Shown: positions 44,701-53,356 of the stretch, one piece after another
How positions within the stretch are numbered: position 1 is the first letter of the stretch
Layout: each line of letters starts with the position of its first letter
Source of the DNA: Argyresthia goedartella
Lineage: Eukaryota > Arthropoda > Insecta > Lepidoptera > Argyresthiidae
DNA: 64,000 bases
NCBI GenBank assembly: GCA_949825045.1
Contig: OX463814.1
Coordinates: 31,638,383-31,702,382, forward strand
Direction of reading: 5' to 3'
Translations under genes and position numbers: made by a program
The notes under the pieces: generated by a model
Database searches by the model: none
What the model saw: only the letters and a program-made list of their open reading frames with translations
Told to the model about the DNA's origin: nothing

Positions 44701-45508
44701 TGAATTTCGTAGCGGTCATTTCAACACAATAGCCATTATTCAAGATTTCCCTACCTAACATAATATCACTGCGTAGGTAAATATCGGGCAAAACATGAAA
44801 TAAGATTTCCATTGTGCATCCATCAATCTCAACCTCAGAAAGAATTTGAAATGTACTTGCAACATTGTTGCTACCAATGCCTACAAGGTTCACAGTATTG
44901 TTTATGCGTTTACCGCTGAATTTATTAGCAATCTTTTCTTTTATCAAAGAACATTCTGCACCCGAGTCATAATGGAAAATAAAATGCTCACCACGGTGAA
45001 TCAACTCTCCGGCTGAGGGCTCAACCACACATAGGTCGACTCGACGCTCAGGCCTGGAGGCTGATGCTGACGCCGGGGTTGGACAGCGCGTCGAGATGTG
45101 GCCTGGTTGTCCACATCGGTAGCAGATGACAGTTCCGCTGCCGGACGCCTGCGGCTGCTGCTGCTGACTGGTCTGGGAAGCTGGAGCTGGCTGCTTCTTC
45201 GGATATAATCCTTTCATGCGACAATCGGCTTGCTTATGGCCCATTTTGTCACAAAGAAAACACTTGATCTTCGATTGCTGCATGATCTTAGGCCTTTTAG
45301 AGTTATCTTGAGGGTCAGGAGTAGTAATTTCAGCTGGAGCCTTGCGTTTTAGGTAGGCATACGCTTGTAATTCCTTTTGCAACTCAGCGCGGGTAGTAAC
45401 GTCCCGTGTGAATGCGAGTCGGTTTAAACGGTTATCAATTTGCGCGAGATGGGATAGCACAATTGACACCGCAATTTGTTCGATAGTCACTTCATTCCAG
45501 CGGCTCAT
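41747..45508 (-). CDS. Gag C-terminal part fused to Pol (protease, RT, RNase H, integrase)
   Basis: 1253 codons in one frame. Two CCHC zinc knuckles at residues 83-96 and 129-142; aspartic protease DSG at 181-183; RT with YVDD at 495-498; RNase H with HTDAS at 642-646 and VTDCNSL near 708; integrase zinc-binding H-H-C-C around 852-890 and the DD35E triad at about D920, D979 and E1015. Unlike many gypsy elements there is no frameshift between the nucleocapsid-type region and protease, so Gag and Pol are one polyprotein. The RT motif FGLRNAISVFQ departs from the usual FGL-NAP-TFQ. The real start is upstream: the same frame continues past the ATG at 45508 toward the gag frame ending at 45520, so this ATG is internal. 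Confidence 0.93.
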   Translation of the reverse strand: MSRWNEVTIEQIAVSIVLSHLAQIDNRLNRLAFTRDVTTRAELQKELQAYAYLKRKAPAEITTPDPQDNSKRPKIMQQSKIKCFLCDKMGHKQADCRMKGLYPKKQPAPASQTSQQQQPQASGSGTVICYRCGQPGHISTRCPTPASASASRPERRVDLCVVEPSAGELIHRGEHFIFHYDSGAECSLIKEKIANKFSGKRINNTVNLVGIGSNNVASTFQILSEVEIDGCTMEILFHVLPDIYLRSDIMLGREILNNGYCVEMTATKFTLSRICEVNTCDISQVGGAPVNELMNIDTDIPTDNRSVLHSVLQPFADFFIAGFPTTRVKTGQLEVKLIDPNKTVQRRPYRLSPDERKIMRDRVDELLRANIIRPSCSPFASPALLVKKHDGADRMCIDYRELNSNTVPDNYPLPLIIDQISRLHGAHYYTKLDCASGFHLIPVQEQSIERIAFVTNDGQYEYLTMPFGLRNAISVFQRAIMNALGELAYTYVVVYVDDVLVISENVEQGIERLKTVIEVLTKAGFSLNLKKCSFLKTRIEYLGFEIEAGEIRPNKRKIEALSALPPPQSVTQVRQFIGLASYFRQFVPNFSRLMSPLHALTSGKSQFEWTAKHEDVRQKVIESLTTEPVLMIYDPQYPVELHTDASSEGYGAILIQIVDGKHRAVAYFSKRTTPAETRYHSYELETLAVVNAIKHFRQYLHGRKFVVVTDCNSLKSSRNKIDLTPRVHRWWAFLQSYDFDVTYRAGKHMAHVDFFSRNHIPVPEKEPVVKCAQKIVNLTELSENWLHSEQQRDGEIVKLVGDLNDGHVTEDLAKSYEIRSGVLYRKVQRNGKTKCLPVVPRTMRWSVVNNVHESLIHLGWEKTLEKLYDHYWFEGMSRFVRKFTDSCVTCKVAKKHSGKVQAQLHSIPKATVPWNTVHIDATGKLSGKNDTKEYVFVLIDAVTKYVLLYHTKNIDSKSSIQAVKDSVAIFGTPMRIIADQGRCFASNKFKTFCESKNIGLHLIATGSSRANGQVERVMSVLKGMLTAVESSGDKSWQDALSDVQLALNCTVNRVTKVSPLELMIGKVARPLDLMAGDDVEQTLDLDEIRQSASVRIEKNALYDKQRFDATKARLNKFSIGDFVLIENEERNQTKLDPKFKGPFRVIEVLDGDRYVLKSLSCKRTYKYAHDRLRRMPEGQIPIEVSDSENDSSEEHVDAVTMTIENCVHSSVGRLYQESCRSRSSLEVGICSRRVIRGYAMGAWFWRRPGLLED

Positions 45509-45519
45509 TAGCGAAGAGA

Positions 45520-45948
45520 TTAGACGGCTTGCGAAGGCAGAGTACGTTTACGTACGTCCTGCGGTTTTTCGTTATTCAGATTTATGAGGGTAGCTGCGTT
45601 TGTTTCCTCAGTTACGAATCTCGCCTTGAAAAGTTCCTTGAACTCATCCCAAGTAATGCCAGGATAGGATATTTGCGCTAACCAGGTTGAAGCGACGCCT
45701 TTCAAAGCCTTGCTCAATGTCACGATGAGATGTCCACCCGTTGCTGTCGCGGGGTTATCTTTGAAGCACAGGTCTGCGGTCGCGCACCAAGATCTTGCAT
45801 TTGAATCACGCTTATCAGGATTGAACTCGGGAATAGTCACCAGCTTGCTCAAACTAGGAGATTTTATCGCTTGTATGAGGGCGCGCATTTGCGAACTTTG
45901 AAGGTCAAACATTTGCCTCCATTGATCATTACCGCTATTTAGTGCCAT
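45520..45948 (-). pseudogene. Gag N-terminal part, cut off by a frameshift
   Basis: Starts at ATG 45948, about 34 bp after the 5' LTR, and gives 142 codons with a capsid-like segment (PEFNPDKRDSNARSWC near residues 40-55; TWDEFKELFKARFV near 117-130). The frame leaves the conserved path after KPQDVRK and ends at 45520. The expected continuation (ASRLISSL) is in the frame of the long downstream ORF, so one indel near 45540 separates them. This could be a true mutation or a sequencing error. It lies inside gag, not at a gag/pol border, so programmed frameshifting is unlikely. Confidence 0.85.
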
Positions 45949-45981
45949 CTAATTTTTTGCCTGATTGGATCCCACTTCTGA

Positions 45982-46370
45982 TGTAGGAACATCAGAATAG
46001 GAGGGCCTCTGGGGATCTAGAGGGTCATCATCAGACATCGTGGGCGTTGCGCGGGAGATCAGACAAAGAGGAAATACTAAATGACCATCCAGAGTACACT
46101 TTAATATTCAGTTTTACAAAGTCTTATGAATCAGTGGTTATCACAATCACACTTAGCTGTAGGTACCGCAGCACAGAACGAGAGGACAGTCCCAAGGTGT
46201 TTCTTTTAGAACGCGCCAACAGAAAGTGAAGTACGTTGCCGTTCGAATCGAGCACCGAGATTCTGTCGAAGCGAGCCACAGACAACCGGTGGAGCGCGGT
46301 GCGCCCGTCCCGTGACCCGCTTATCGTTCCGTCTGAAGTCCGTACGGCTTTAATTTAATCGGATCCGACA
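45982..46370 (-). repeat. 5' LTR of the gypsy-type element
   Basis: 389 bp, upstream LTR in the direction of transcription. On the minus strand the sequence just after it reads TCAGAAGTGGGATCC. A TGG triplet 7 bases inside may start the tRNA primer-binding site; the tRNA was not identified. Confidence 0.95.
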
Positions 46371-46525
46371 TATACATAAATATTATACATAGATAGATTA
46401 ACAACCATGACTAGGGTACAAACATTTGTTCTCATCAAACAAGTATTTGCCCCCACTGGGACTCGAACCCGGGACCCTTGGCTTCGTAGGCAGGGTCACT
46501 GCCGACTCGGCCATTCGGGTCGTCG

Positions 46526-47409
46526 ATGAGATGATATTGTTGTGTAAATGTTTTTTTTTCTCGCAAACTACATAAGTTAGAGAAGTTCTTATTGCATATT
46601 CTGAGAGCTCAAAATCATGTCCAAATACGCTGCGAGTTTCACTTCGCTACTCGGACTTTGCACTGCTGGTGTTTTATTGCGTTTTTTTCGAAAACCGCTC
46701 GAGCTCAAATTCTGAAACTTCGTATTCTGGGAGCTCAAAATAAGCTCAAAATCCCCTGAATTTGAGCCCCGTTTTCTATGACTTTTTTTTTTTGTTTTTT
46801 ATTCTTATTTATTTTATAAGCCATACATCTTATGATTAAGTCAGCTTAAAAATAATTAACAAAGTTACAGTGCTTACAGTATTACTTTAACAAAAGAAAA
46901 TAACATTAAATAAATCTAAAATTGGTTAGTTTCATAAGTATTTTGTAGTGTTCCCATCTGAGATTCAAAGAGGTTATCAAGAAACTTAAGAATCTGTTAC
47001 TATACTCGACAGTATGACTTTGTACTGCTAACTTCACAGAGCTTGACCTGCACCAGAATTTAAACAGTTAAGTACAGTTTGTAAAAAAAAAGTTCAACAT
47101 GTCATTAAAACTTAACTTAGATGTATTAAATACATAGTTGATCTTTAGAAGATATTTAGAAGACAAAACGCTGGTGGGTTTTGCACATAATTAGTTAAGA
47201 ATAACGTTGGAGTCTCTACTCCCCAAGATAGGGTTGCCTCTGTGTTTTGGGAAAATTAGCAAGCCCCTCTCAAAATATAAATCATTAAAAGTAAGAAATA
47301 TTTTTTTTCCATTTATTTTAACAATAAAGAGTAAGTAGGTTTGACAGAAAACTATGCATGAAGTGAAACAAGTAAAATAAAAAATATTTTTAATAGTGTC
47401 CGTTTCCTT
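46526..47409. other. Gene-less stretch
   Basis: Contains two related segments (GAGAGCTCAAAAT at about 46602 and GGGAGCTCAAAAT at about 46729) and poly-T runs near 46780. No coding region. Confidence 0.4.
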
Positions 47410-49250
47410 GACGCGGCCATGGCGTGATTTTTTGAAAATAACTAAGTACGCCAAGATTTTGTAAAAAAAGAAAAGTTGATTCCCAAAACCAATTCGTCAA
47501 AGTTAGGGTTAAAAAGTTATATACACGCCGAGAACCGCGCGGCCATGGAGATCTTTAAAACTAAGCGTTGCAGAGACCTGAAAGTTATGCAAATAACGGA
47601 TTGAATTTGTAAAAAAAAATAGAAAAAAAAACCTTGGTTTATATTTTAGGATCTGTGAGACAAAAATCCCCATGGCGCGCCATCGAAACGGTGAAATACA
47701 CGTGATAGCCGATATCTCGCTGGAAAAGCATCGCAGTATTCTGTAGTTTTTGTAAAACTTAGATTTGAACTTGTCAAAAATTGTAAACGTATAACAAAAT
47801 ATTCTAGTTTATATTTCAGGAGCTGTAAAAGTACAACGCCATGGCCGCGCCATTGAAATGGTGACAAACACGTTATCGCCGATATCTCGCTGAAGAAGCA
47901 TCGCAGAGGTCTGAAGTTTTTTGTAAAACTTAGATTTGAATTTGTCATTTTTTTTAAAAATACAACAAAAAATCCTAGGTTTATATATCAGGAGCTGTAA
48001 GAATACAATGTCATGGCCGCGCCATTGGAACAGTGAAAAATACGTTATCGCCGATATTTCGCTGAAAAATCATCGCGGAGGTCTGAAGTTTTTTGTAAAA
48101 ACTAGATTTGAATTTGTCAAAATTTGTAAAAAAAACAGAAACTCCTAGGTTTATATTTCAGGAGCCGTATGACTAATACGTCATAGTCACGCAATCGCAA
48201 TGGAAAAGATTTATATTTACAGGACCTGTAGTACGGTATCGCGTAGAAATAAATCTTAATGATCTGTCATAGTTTTTTTTTTATTTACCTAGGATTTTTG
48301 TTGTATTTTTACAACATTCAACTCTTAGTTTTACAAAAAACTTCAGACCTCTGCGATGCTTCTTCAGCTTCAGCGAGATATTGGCGATACCATATTTTTC
48401 ACCGTTCCAATGGCGTGGCCATGAGGTTTTAGTCATACGGCTCATGAACTATAAACCTAGGAGATTTCGTTTTATTTTAACAAATTTTGACAAATTCAAA
48501 CCTAGGTTTTACAAAAAAAACAGACCTCTGTGATGATATTTCAGCGTGATATCGGCGATAACGTGTTTTTCACCGTTTCAATGGCGCGACCATGGTGTTA
48601 TACTCGTACAGCTCCTGAAATATAAACCTCGGATTTTTCGCTGTATTTTAACAAATTTTGACAAATTCAAATCTAAGTTTTACAAAAATCTTCAGACCTC
48701 TGCGATGCTTCTTCAGCGAAATATCGGCGATAACGTGTTTTTCAACGTTTCAATGGCACGGCCATGGCGTTATACTCTTACAGCTCCTGAAATATAAACC
48801 TAGGATTTTTCGCAGTATTGTAATAAATTTTGACAAATTCAAAACTAAGTTTTACAAAAAAAAAACAGACCTCTGCGATGCTTCTTCAGCGAAATATCGG
48901 CGATAATGTGTTTTTCACTGTTTCAATGGCGCGGCCAAGAAGTTTTAGTCTTACGACTCCTTAAATAGGATAATTTATTGTAATTTTACAAATTTTAACA
49001 AATTCCAATCTGGGTTTTACAAAAAACTTCAGACCTCTACGATGCTTTTTCAGCGAGATATCGGCTATTATATATATTTTACCGTTTCGATGGCGCGGCC
49101 ATTTGTCCCACAGATCCTAAATATAACCTATGTTTTTTTCTATATTTTTACAAATTCAATCCTTTATTTACCTAACGTTAAGTTCTCTGCAACGCTTAAC
49201 GATCTGCGTGGTCGCGCGGTTCTCCGCGATTCAATGGCGCGGCCACGTTT
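47410..49250. repeat. Foldback structure made of two opposed arrays of about 170-bp repeats
   Basis: Left arm: successive units at about 47671, 47840, 48012 and 48182 (anchor CATGGCCGCGCCATTG), spaced 169-172 bp. Right arm: the same unit in reverse at about 48419, 48590, 48762, 48935 and 49099, spaced 164-173 bp, plus a last degenerate one near 49243. The arms meet near 48300. The outermost blocks also pair (GCGCGGCCATGGAGATC at about 47537 against GATCTGCGTGGTCGCGCGG at 49201). Each unit contains GCCGATATCTCGCTG, CATCGCAGAGGTCTGAAG and GTTTATATTTCAGGAGC. Long inverted arms built of tandem repeats are typical of Foldback-type DNA elements; no transposase is present. Confidence 0.85.
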
Positions 49251-49254
49251 TAAC

Positions 49255-50385
49255 GCGTCGGTACGGAATGGTGCAAGGTCTCTACAGATGTTCCGCAGGG
49301 TGTCATCCTTTCTCCTCTTCTCTTCTCAGTTTTCATCCATTCCATCTCGGATGTATTGTCTTCCTCGTATCATCTGTATGCAGATGACCTTCAAATTTAT
49401 CGGCATTTCCCCTGTGTGATCTGATTTCGACTGTAGAGGCTTTGAATGCTGACCTCGACAACATCAGCAAATGGGCTCTTTCGTAAGGGCTATTAGTCAA
49501 CCCGGGCAAGTCTCAGGCGATGATACTGGGTCAAGGCACTTACTTAATTTGTTGCAGGATAGGTCCGTTGCTTCCGAAATATATGACGGTATCATTGTCA
49601 AGTATAGCGAGAAAGCCAAAAATCTTGGCGTTGTTTTGGACAATCTATTATCCTGGTCGCCCCATGTTTGTGAGGTCAGCAGACGAGTCTTCGCATCCTT
49701 TCATTCCCTTCGGCGTTTGCAGTACTTCTTGCCTAGGCAGACTAAAATCATGCTAGCTCAGACCCTTCTTGTGCCTTTGATTGACTACGCCGATGTTTGC
49801 AAGGCCAGCGCGAAAGAAGATCTACTGAACAAACTCGAGTGACTTCAAAATCTCGGGATTCGGTTTATCTTCGGTCTTCGCAAGTATGACCACGTGTCCC
49901 AATGTCAATGACTTGACACGCGATATGCACATTCTCTCCTTCCTCTTAAATATCTTGGGAAATCCGCGCTATCCCGCATATGTTCGTGAACATTTTGAGT
50001 TTCTTTTCTCTGTGGATAGACTTCAGAGATCTCACACAGTGTTACTTTTGTCAATTCCTCAGCACAACACTGTTGCTTACGAGCACTTGTTTAGGGCAAT
50101 ACGTTTCTAGAATGCACTAGGAATTGCACATCCTTGTTGACTTTTAAGAAAAAAATTTAACAGCATCTCCTCTCTTCCGCATAGTGTGTATGTATTTATT
50201 GTATTCTATTAATTTATTTTATAGTAAGTGTTTAGGATGTATTGTGATTTATCTGATAGTACTCATATTGACTTTATTCTGACAGGTTAGCTGTAAGAAA
50301 TTTCTTTTTAAAAATAAGCTCACCTTTGCATATTGTTATTGATATATTTTCCATTGTGTTTTCTGTGCAATAAAGAATTATTATC
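49255..50385 (+). pseudogene. LINE ORF2 remnant (RT and C-terminal region) with 3' UTR
   Basis: Begins in RT box 4 ([15 protein letters not shown] near 49290-49335), then YADDLQIY near 49376-49400, then in other frames NLGVVLDNLLSW (about 49620), IDYADVC (about 49780), IRFIFGLRKYDHVS (about 49858) and a C-terminal region with HNTVAYEHLFRAIRF. At least three frame changes and a stop at 49842 make it a pseudogene. A 3' UTR follows and ends in AATAAAGAATTATTATCA near 50370-50387. The 5' side stops exactly where the foldback array ends. It is a different LINE lineage from those at both window ends. Confidence 0.8.
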
Positions 50386-50871
50386 ACTTCGTTGTCCGTC
50401 TGTCTGTCCGCGTGTCAAGACACTTTTTCCCAAGAACGCGTGGGTGTACAAAGTTGTTATTAATATCAATTAATGAAGTCCGTAGTCCACTGAAGTTGTG
50501 AAAAAATCAAACTTCTAGGTCAACTCAATCAAAAGTTGCGATGGTTTATACCTCAAAGGACAATTGTATGAACCTTGGGATAGGTAGCGGCCACTGACAA
50601 ATTAAATTGTCGTTTGTAGGGTGTCAATAGATGTAATCAAACCACTTAACTTAACTCCGATATACTATTTAGGAAAAAGTTATGAGGCCTGAAAATATCA
50701 AAAAACTACATTATTTCTAGAAGAGAACCACACTAATTTTATTTATATTTTTGAAAAGATAACGGTTTTTTGGAATTATGAAGGAAGGGAAAGCCTGCAG
50801 GGTGTAAACGGCGCACGTGCTCAGGCGTTGGGAGGGAAGAAAGCAAGCTTTTACCTTACCTACCCTCTATA
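50386..50871. other. Gene-less stretch
   Basis: Starts with CGTTGTCCGTCTGTCTGTCC, a phrase that recurs in the TIR-family repeats, and otherwise shows no recognisable feature. Confidence 0.4.
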
Positions 50872-51051
50872 CAGGGTGACATTTAATAAGCTGACCATAT
50901 TTTGGGGAACTTGTTATCAGCTGATCGGGTCAACGTACTGTGGGACGAAATTAAATTTGCATTTGCGACCATATATCTCTTGGGGAAAGTTGTTCATATT
51001 GATTGGTACTATCATTCCCCAAAATATGGTCAGCTGATTAAATGTCACCTG
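50872..51051. mobile_element. Short (180-bp) member of the CAGGGTGACATTTAAT MITE family
   Basis: Same inverted termini as 9865-10471 (CAGGGTGACATTTAATAAGC and complement), flanked by TA (50870-50871, 51052-51053). Its interior is unrelated to that of the 607-bp copy, so the family shares only its ends. One base is missing in the right terminus (CACCTG for CACCCTG). Confidence 0.85.
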
Positions 51052-51280
51052 TATAATAGAAGACCAGCGTGCGCTGGTAGGCAAAGAGTTAAATAACAAT
51101 TTTGTACTTATCTCACGAACCTTTGGTTGCTATGCCGGTTGGAATATCGATACCGGTGTGAAATTAGCATCCTAAAGCCAACAGCCTAAGATAAACCGAC
51201 CAAATTAAAAAGTTTTAAATTAAATGTTTTTTTGGGTCAGCGTAATGCCTTAATACATAGTTACTGTCTATTTATAACAA

Positions 51281-51690
51281 CCGTCAAGTGCGAGCCGAAA
51301 TAGCACTTGGAGGGTTATTTAGGACTATGGAGAGTAAATATTTAATTTTAAGGTTTCCGTACCCGAAGGGTGCCAAACGGGACCCTATTACTAAGATTCC
51401 GCTGTCCGTCTGTCACCGGCCTGCATCTAAGGCACCGTGATAGTTAGACTTTAAAAATAAATAATTTAATTAAAATAAAACAAATATTTCATCTCTTGAA
51501 TACCACCGGCCTTATTACCATGGCGTAAGGTTCAAAATCGCGACCCGACCCAACAACCCTTGGTTTTTGTGAGGTCAAGCGGGACTCCCGACTCCCATAC
51601 AACAGACATGATTTTTTGCCGTTTCTATAGATAATGGTACGGAACCCTTCGTGCTCAAGTCAGACTCGCACTTGGCCGGATTTACTAAAT
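51281..51690 (+). repeat. TIR-family repeat, copy with both ends
   Basis: Left end CCGTCAAGTGCGAGCCGAAA near 51287; right end CAGACTCGCACTTGGCCGG near 51678. Between them are TACCCGAAGGGTGCCAAACG and the CTGTCCGTCTGTCACC block. About 51488-51555 is the reverse of the 3' flank of the ORF1-like fragment at 23095-23185. Confidence 0.6.
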
Positions 51691-51715
51691 ATTTAATGTT
51701 ATTAGTTATATAGAA

Positions 51716-53043
51716 GTATTCTGTGACAATTTCAAGTATCGAACTGTAGCGGTTCAAAAGCTTTTGGAGACGAATTCGACCAACTTCCAACCGAGATATC
51801 ACACCTAATAAAAGGTATCAAAGGGATTATAAATAGACCACGATATATCAAATAATAGCGGTTCTTTGATGTGTTAGAAATTAAAATCTGTCGACTTCTA
51901 TTAAAAATTCTGGCTACTGGCATTTGGATCCAGATTTAGCCCATTTCCAACCAAGGTGCCAGATAATGTCATATCGAACATAATGCTTAGTGTTATAAAG
52001 AATATTAATAAAACACGATATGTCAAAGAATAGCCGTTCTTCGATGTGTCAGAAATTAAAATCTGTCATGTGGCATATTTCTGGCTGCTAGCTTTTGTAG
52101 CCGAATTGCGCCAACTTACTACCGAGATGCCCGATAATGACATATCCAGCATAATTTTCTGTGTCATAAAGTACCTCATGTCAAAGAACAGCCGTTCTTC
52201 GATGTGTCAGAAATTAAATCTGTCAGATGGTATGATTTTAGGCTTTTGATGTGTCAGTAATTAAAATCTGTCGACGGCGATTACAAATTCTGGCTACTAT
52301 CTGTTGGAGCCGGATTCGGCCAACTTCCAACCAAGGTGCCAGATAATGACATAATGCTGTGTTTTATAAAGAATATTAATCAATTACGATATGTTAAAGA
52401 ATAAGCGTGCTTCGATGTGTGAATAATAGAAATCTGTACGGTAGTATGAATTCAGGCTGCTAGTTTTTGGAGCCGAATTGAGCCAACTTACAACCAAGAC
52501 GCCAGATAATTACATATCAAACATAATAAGACTGTGATAATATGATAAATTTCATCAGGTTTGATATAAAATTGTCTGGCATCTCGGTTGTAAATTGGCA
52601 GTATTTTATGACACAGAAAATTATGCTGGATGTGTCATTATCTGGCATCTCGGTAGTAAGTTGGCACAATTCGGCTCTAAAAGCTAGCAGCCAGAAATCA
52701 TACCACATGACAGATTTTAATTACTGACACATCGAAGAACGGCTATTCTTTGACTAATATGATTTATGACAATGTTTGATTTGATTAATTATTCAGCCAT
52801 TATCTAACATTTTGGTTGTAAGTTGGCACAACTCGGCTCCAAAAGCTAGCAGCCTGAAATCATACCACCTGACAGATTTTAATGTCGGACATATCGTAGA
52901 ACGGCTATTCTTTGGCATTTTGTAGTTGATTAATATTCTTTATGATACGATGCATTACATCTAATGTGTCATTATCTGGCATCTTGGTCAAATTTGTCTC
53001 CAAAAGCTTTTGAATCGCTATAGTTCGATACTTGAACTTGTGT
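51716..53043. repeat. Second foldback structure with tandem-repeat arms
   Basis: The outer ends (CAAGTATCGAACTGTAGCGG near 51733; complement near 53012-53031) are inverted. The left arm has about five units with the anchor CCAACTTCCAACCGAG or similar (about 51781, 51943, 52111, 52319, 52485). The right arm has the reverse anchor CTCGGTTGTAAATTGGCA and variants (about 52577, 52651, 52814 and a partial one near 52983). Each unit also holds CGTTCTTCGATGTGTCAG and CTGGCTGCTAGCTTTTG. The centre is near 52550. It is unrelated in sequence to the foldback at 47.4-49.25 kb. No transposase. Confidence 0.8.
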
Positions 53044-53167
53044 GGTCCACAGTGGTCCAATGTAGATAATAGGCAAAAAGTGACGTTTGCTAAATATATG
53101 TAAATATCTACAGTAATAAAGAACTGGTTTTGACGCCTGAAGAATAGCACTGACTGTATATTTATAA

Positions 53168-53356
53168 AAACCGACAAAAGCGAGCTGAAATAGCACTTGG
53201 AGGGTTTCAAGAAAAAAAAACTATTCATTTTATAAAATATTTAATTTAAATACATACTTAATAATTTAGAAAAAACGACAAAAGCGAGCTGAAATAGCAC
53301 TTGGAGGGTTGCAAGAACAAAAAACTATTCATTTTATAAAATATTTAATTTAAATA
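53168..53356 (+). repeat. Tandem duplication of a 104-bp segment next to the mariner insertion
   Basis: CGACAAAAGCGAGCTGAAAT starts at 53172 and again at 53276, and both units run to TTTAATTTAAATACATA. The second unit ends at the mariner insertion; the first shows the unoccupied site AAATACATACTTAATA. Confidence 0.85.

Larger units (their letters stand above)
40912..46370 (-). mobile_element. Ty3/gypsy-type LTR retrotransposon, complete with both LTRs
   Basis: The 5459-bp element is transcribed leftward. Two 389-bp LTRs (40912-41300, 45982-46370) have TG...CA ends on the plus strand and are flanked by TATA (40908-40911, 46371-46374). Domain order is Gag, two zinc knuckles, protease, RT, RNase H, integrase, with RNase H before integrase as in Ty3/gypsy. 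No envelope frame exists between pol and the left LTR. LTRs differ at three positions by eye (41050/46120, 41223/46293, 41291/46361), so insertion is recent. The 4-bp TATA duplication recalls the target choice of the 17.6/297 group. A single frameshift in gag probably inactivates it. Confidence 0.95.
40790..46525 (-). mobile_element. tRNA-derived SINE, family 1, copy c, split by an LTR retrotransposon
   Basis: The tail, an (AAT)n run from about 40795 and part of the body lie left of 40911. The rest, with the B box GGTTCGAGTCC, lies at 46371-46525. The break falls in CTTATATA, and TATA is present at both sides as the target duplication of the inserted element. Removing the insertion restores the sequence seen in the other SINE copies. 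Confidence 0.9.

Noticed and set aside
45520..45545. Programmed ribosomal frameshift between the gag and gag-pol frames
   Set aside because: The break lies upstream of the zinc knuckles inside gag and I saw no slippery heptamer or pseudoknot; a plain indel fits better.
47646..49419. Several related open frames with phrases such as TSNLSFTK and ITCFSPFQW
   Set aside because: They are translations of the 170-bp repeat units in the foldback arms; unit length near a multiple of three keeps them open.
47410..53043. CRISPR-like array because of regularly spaced repeats
   Set aside because: Repeats are about 170 bp, diverged, arranged in inverted arms and lie in eukaryotic DNA; there are no short repeats with unique spacers.
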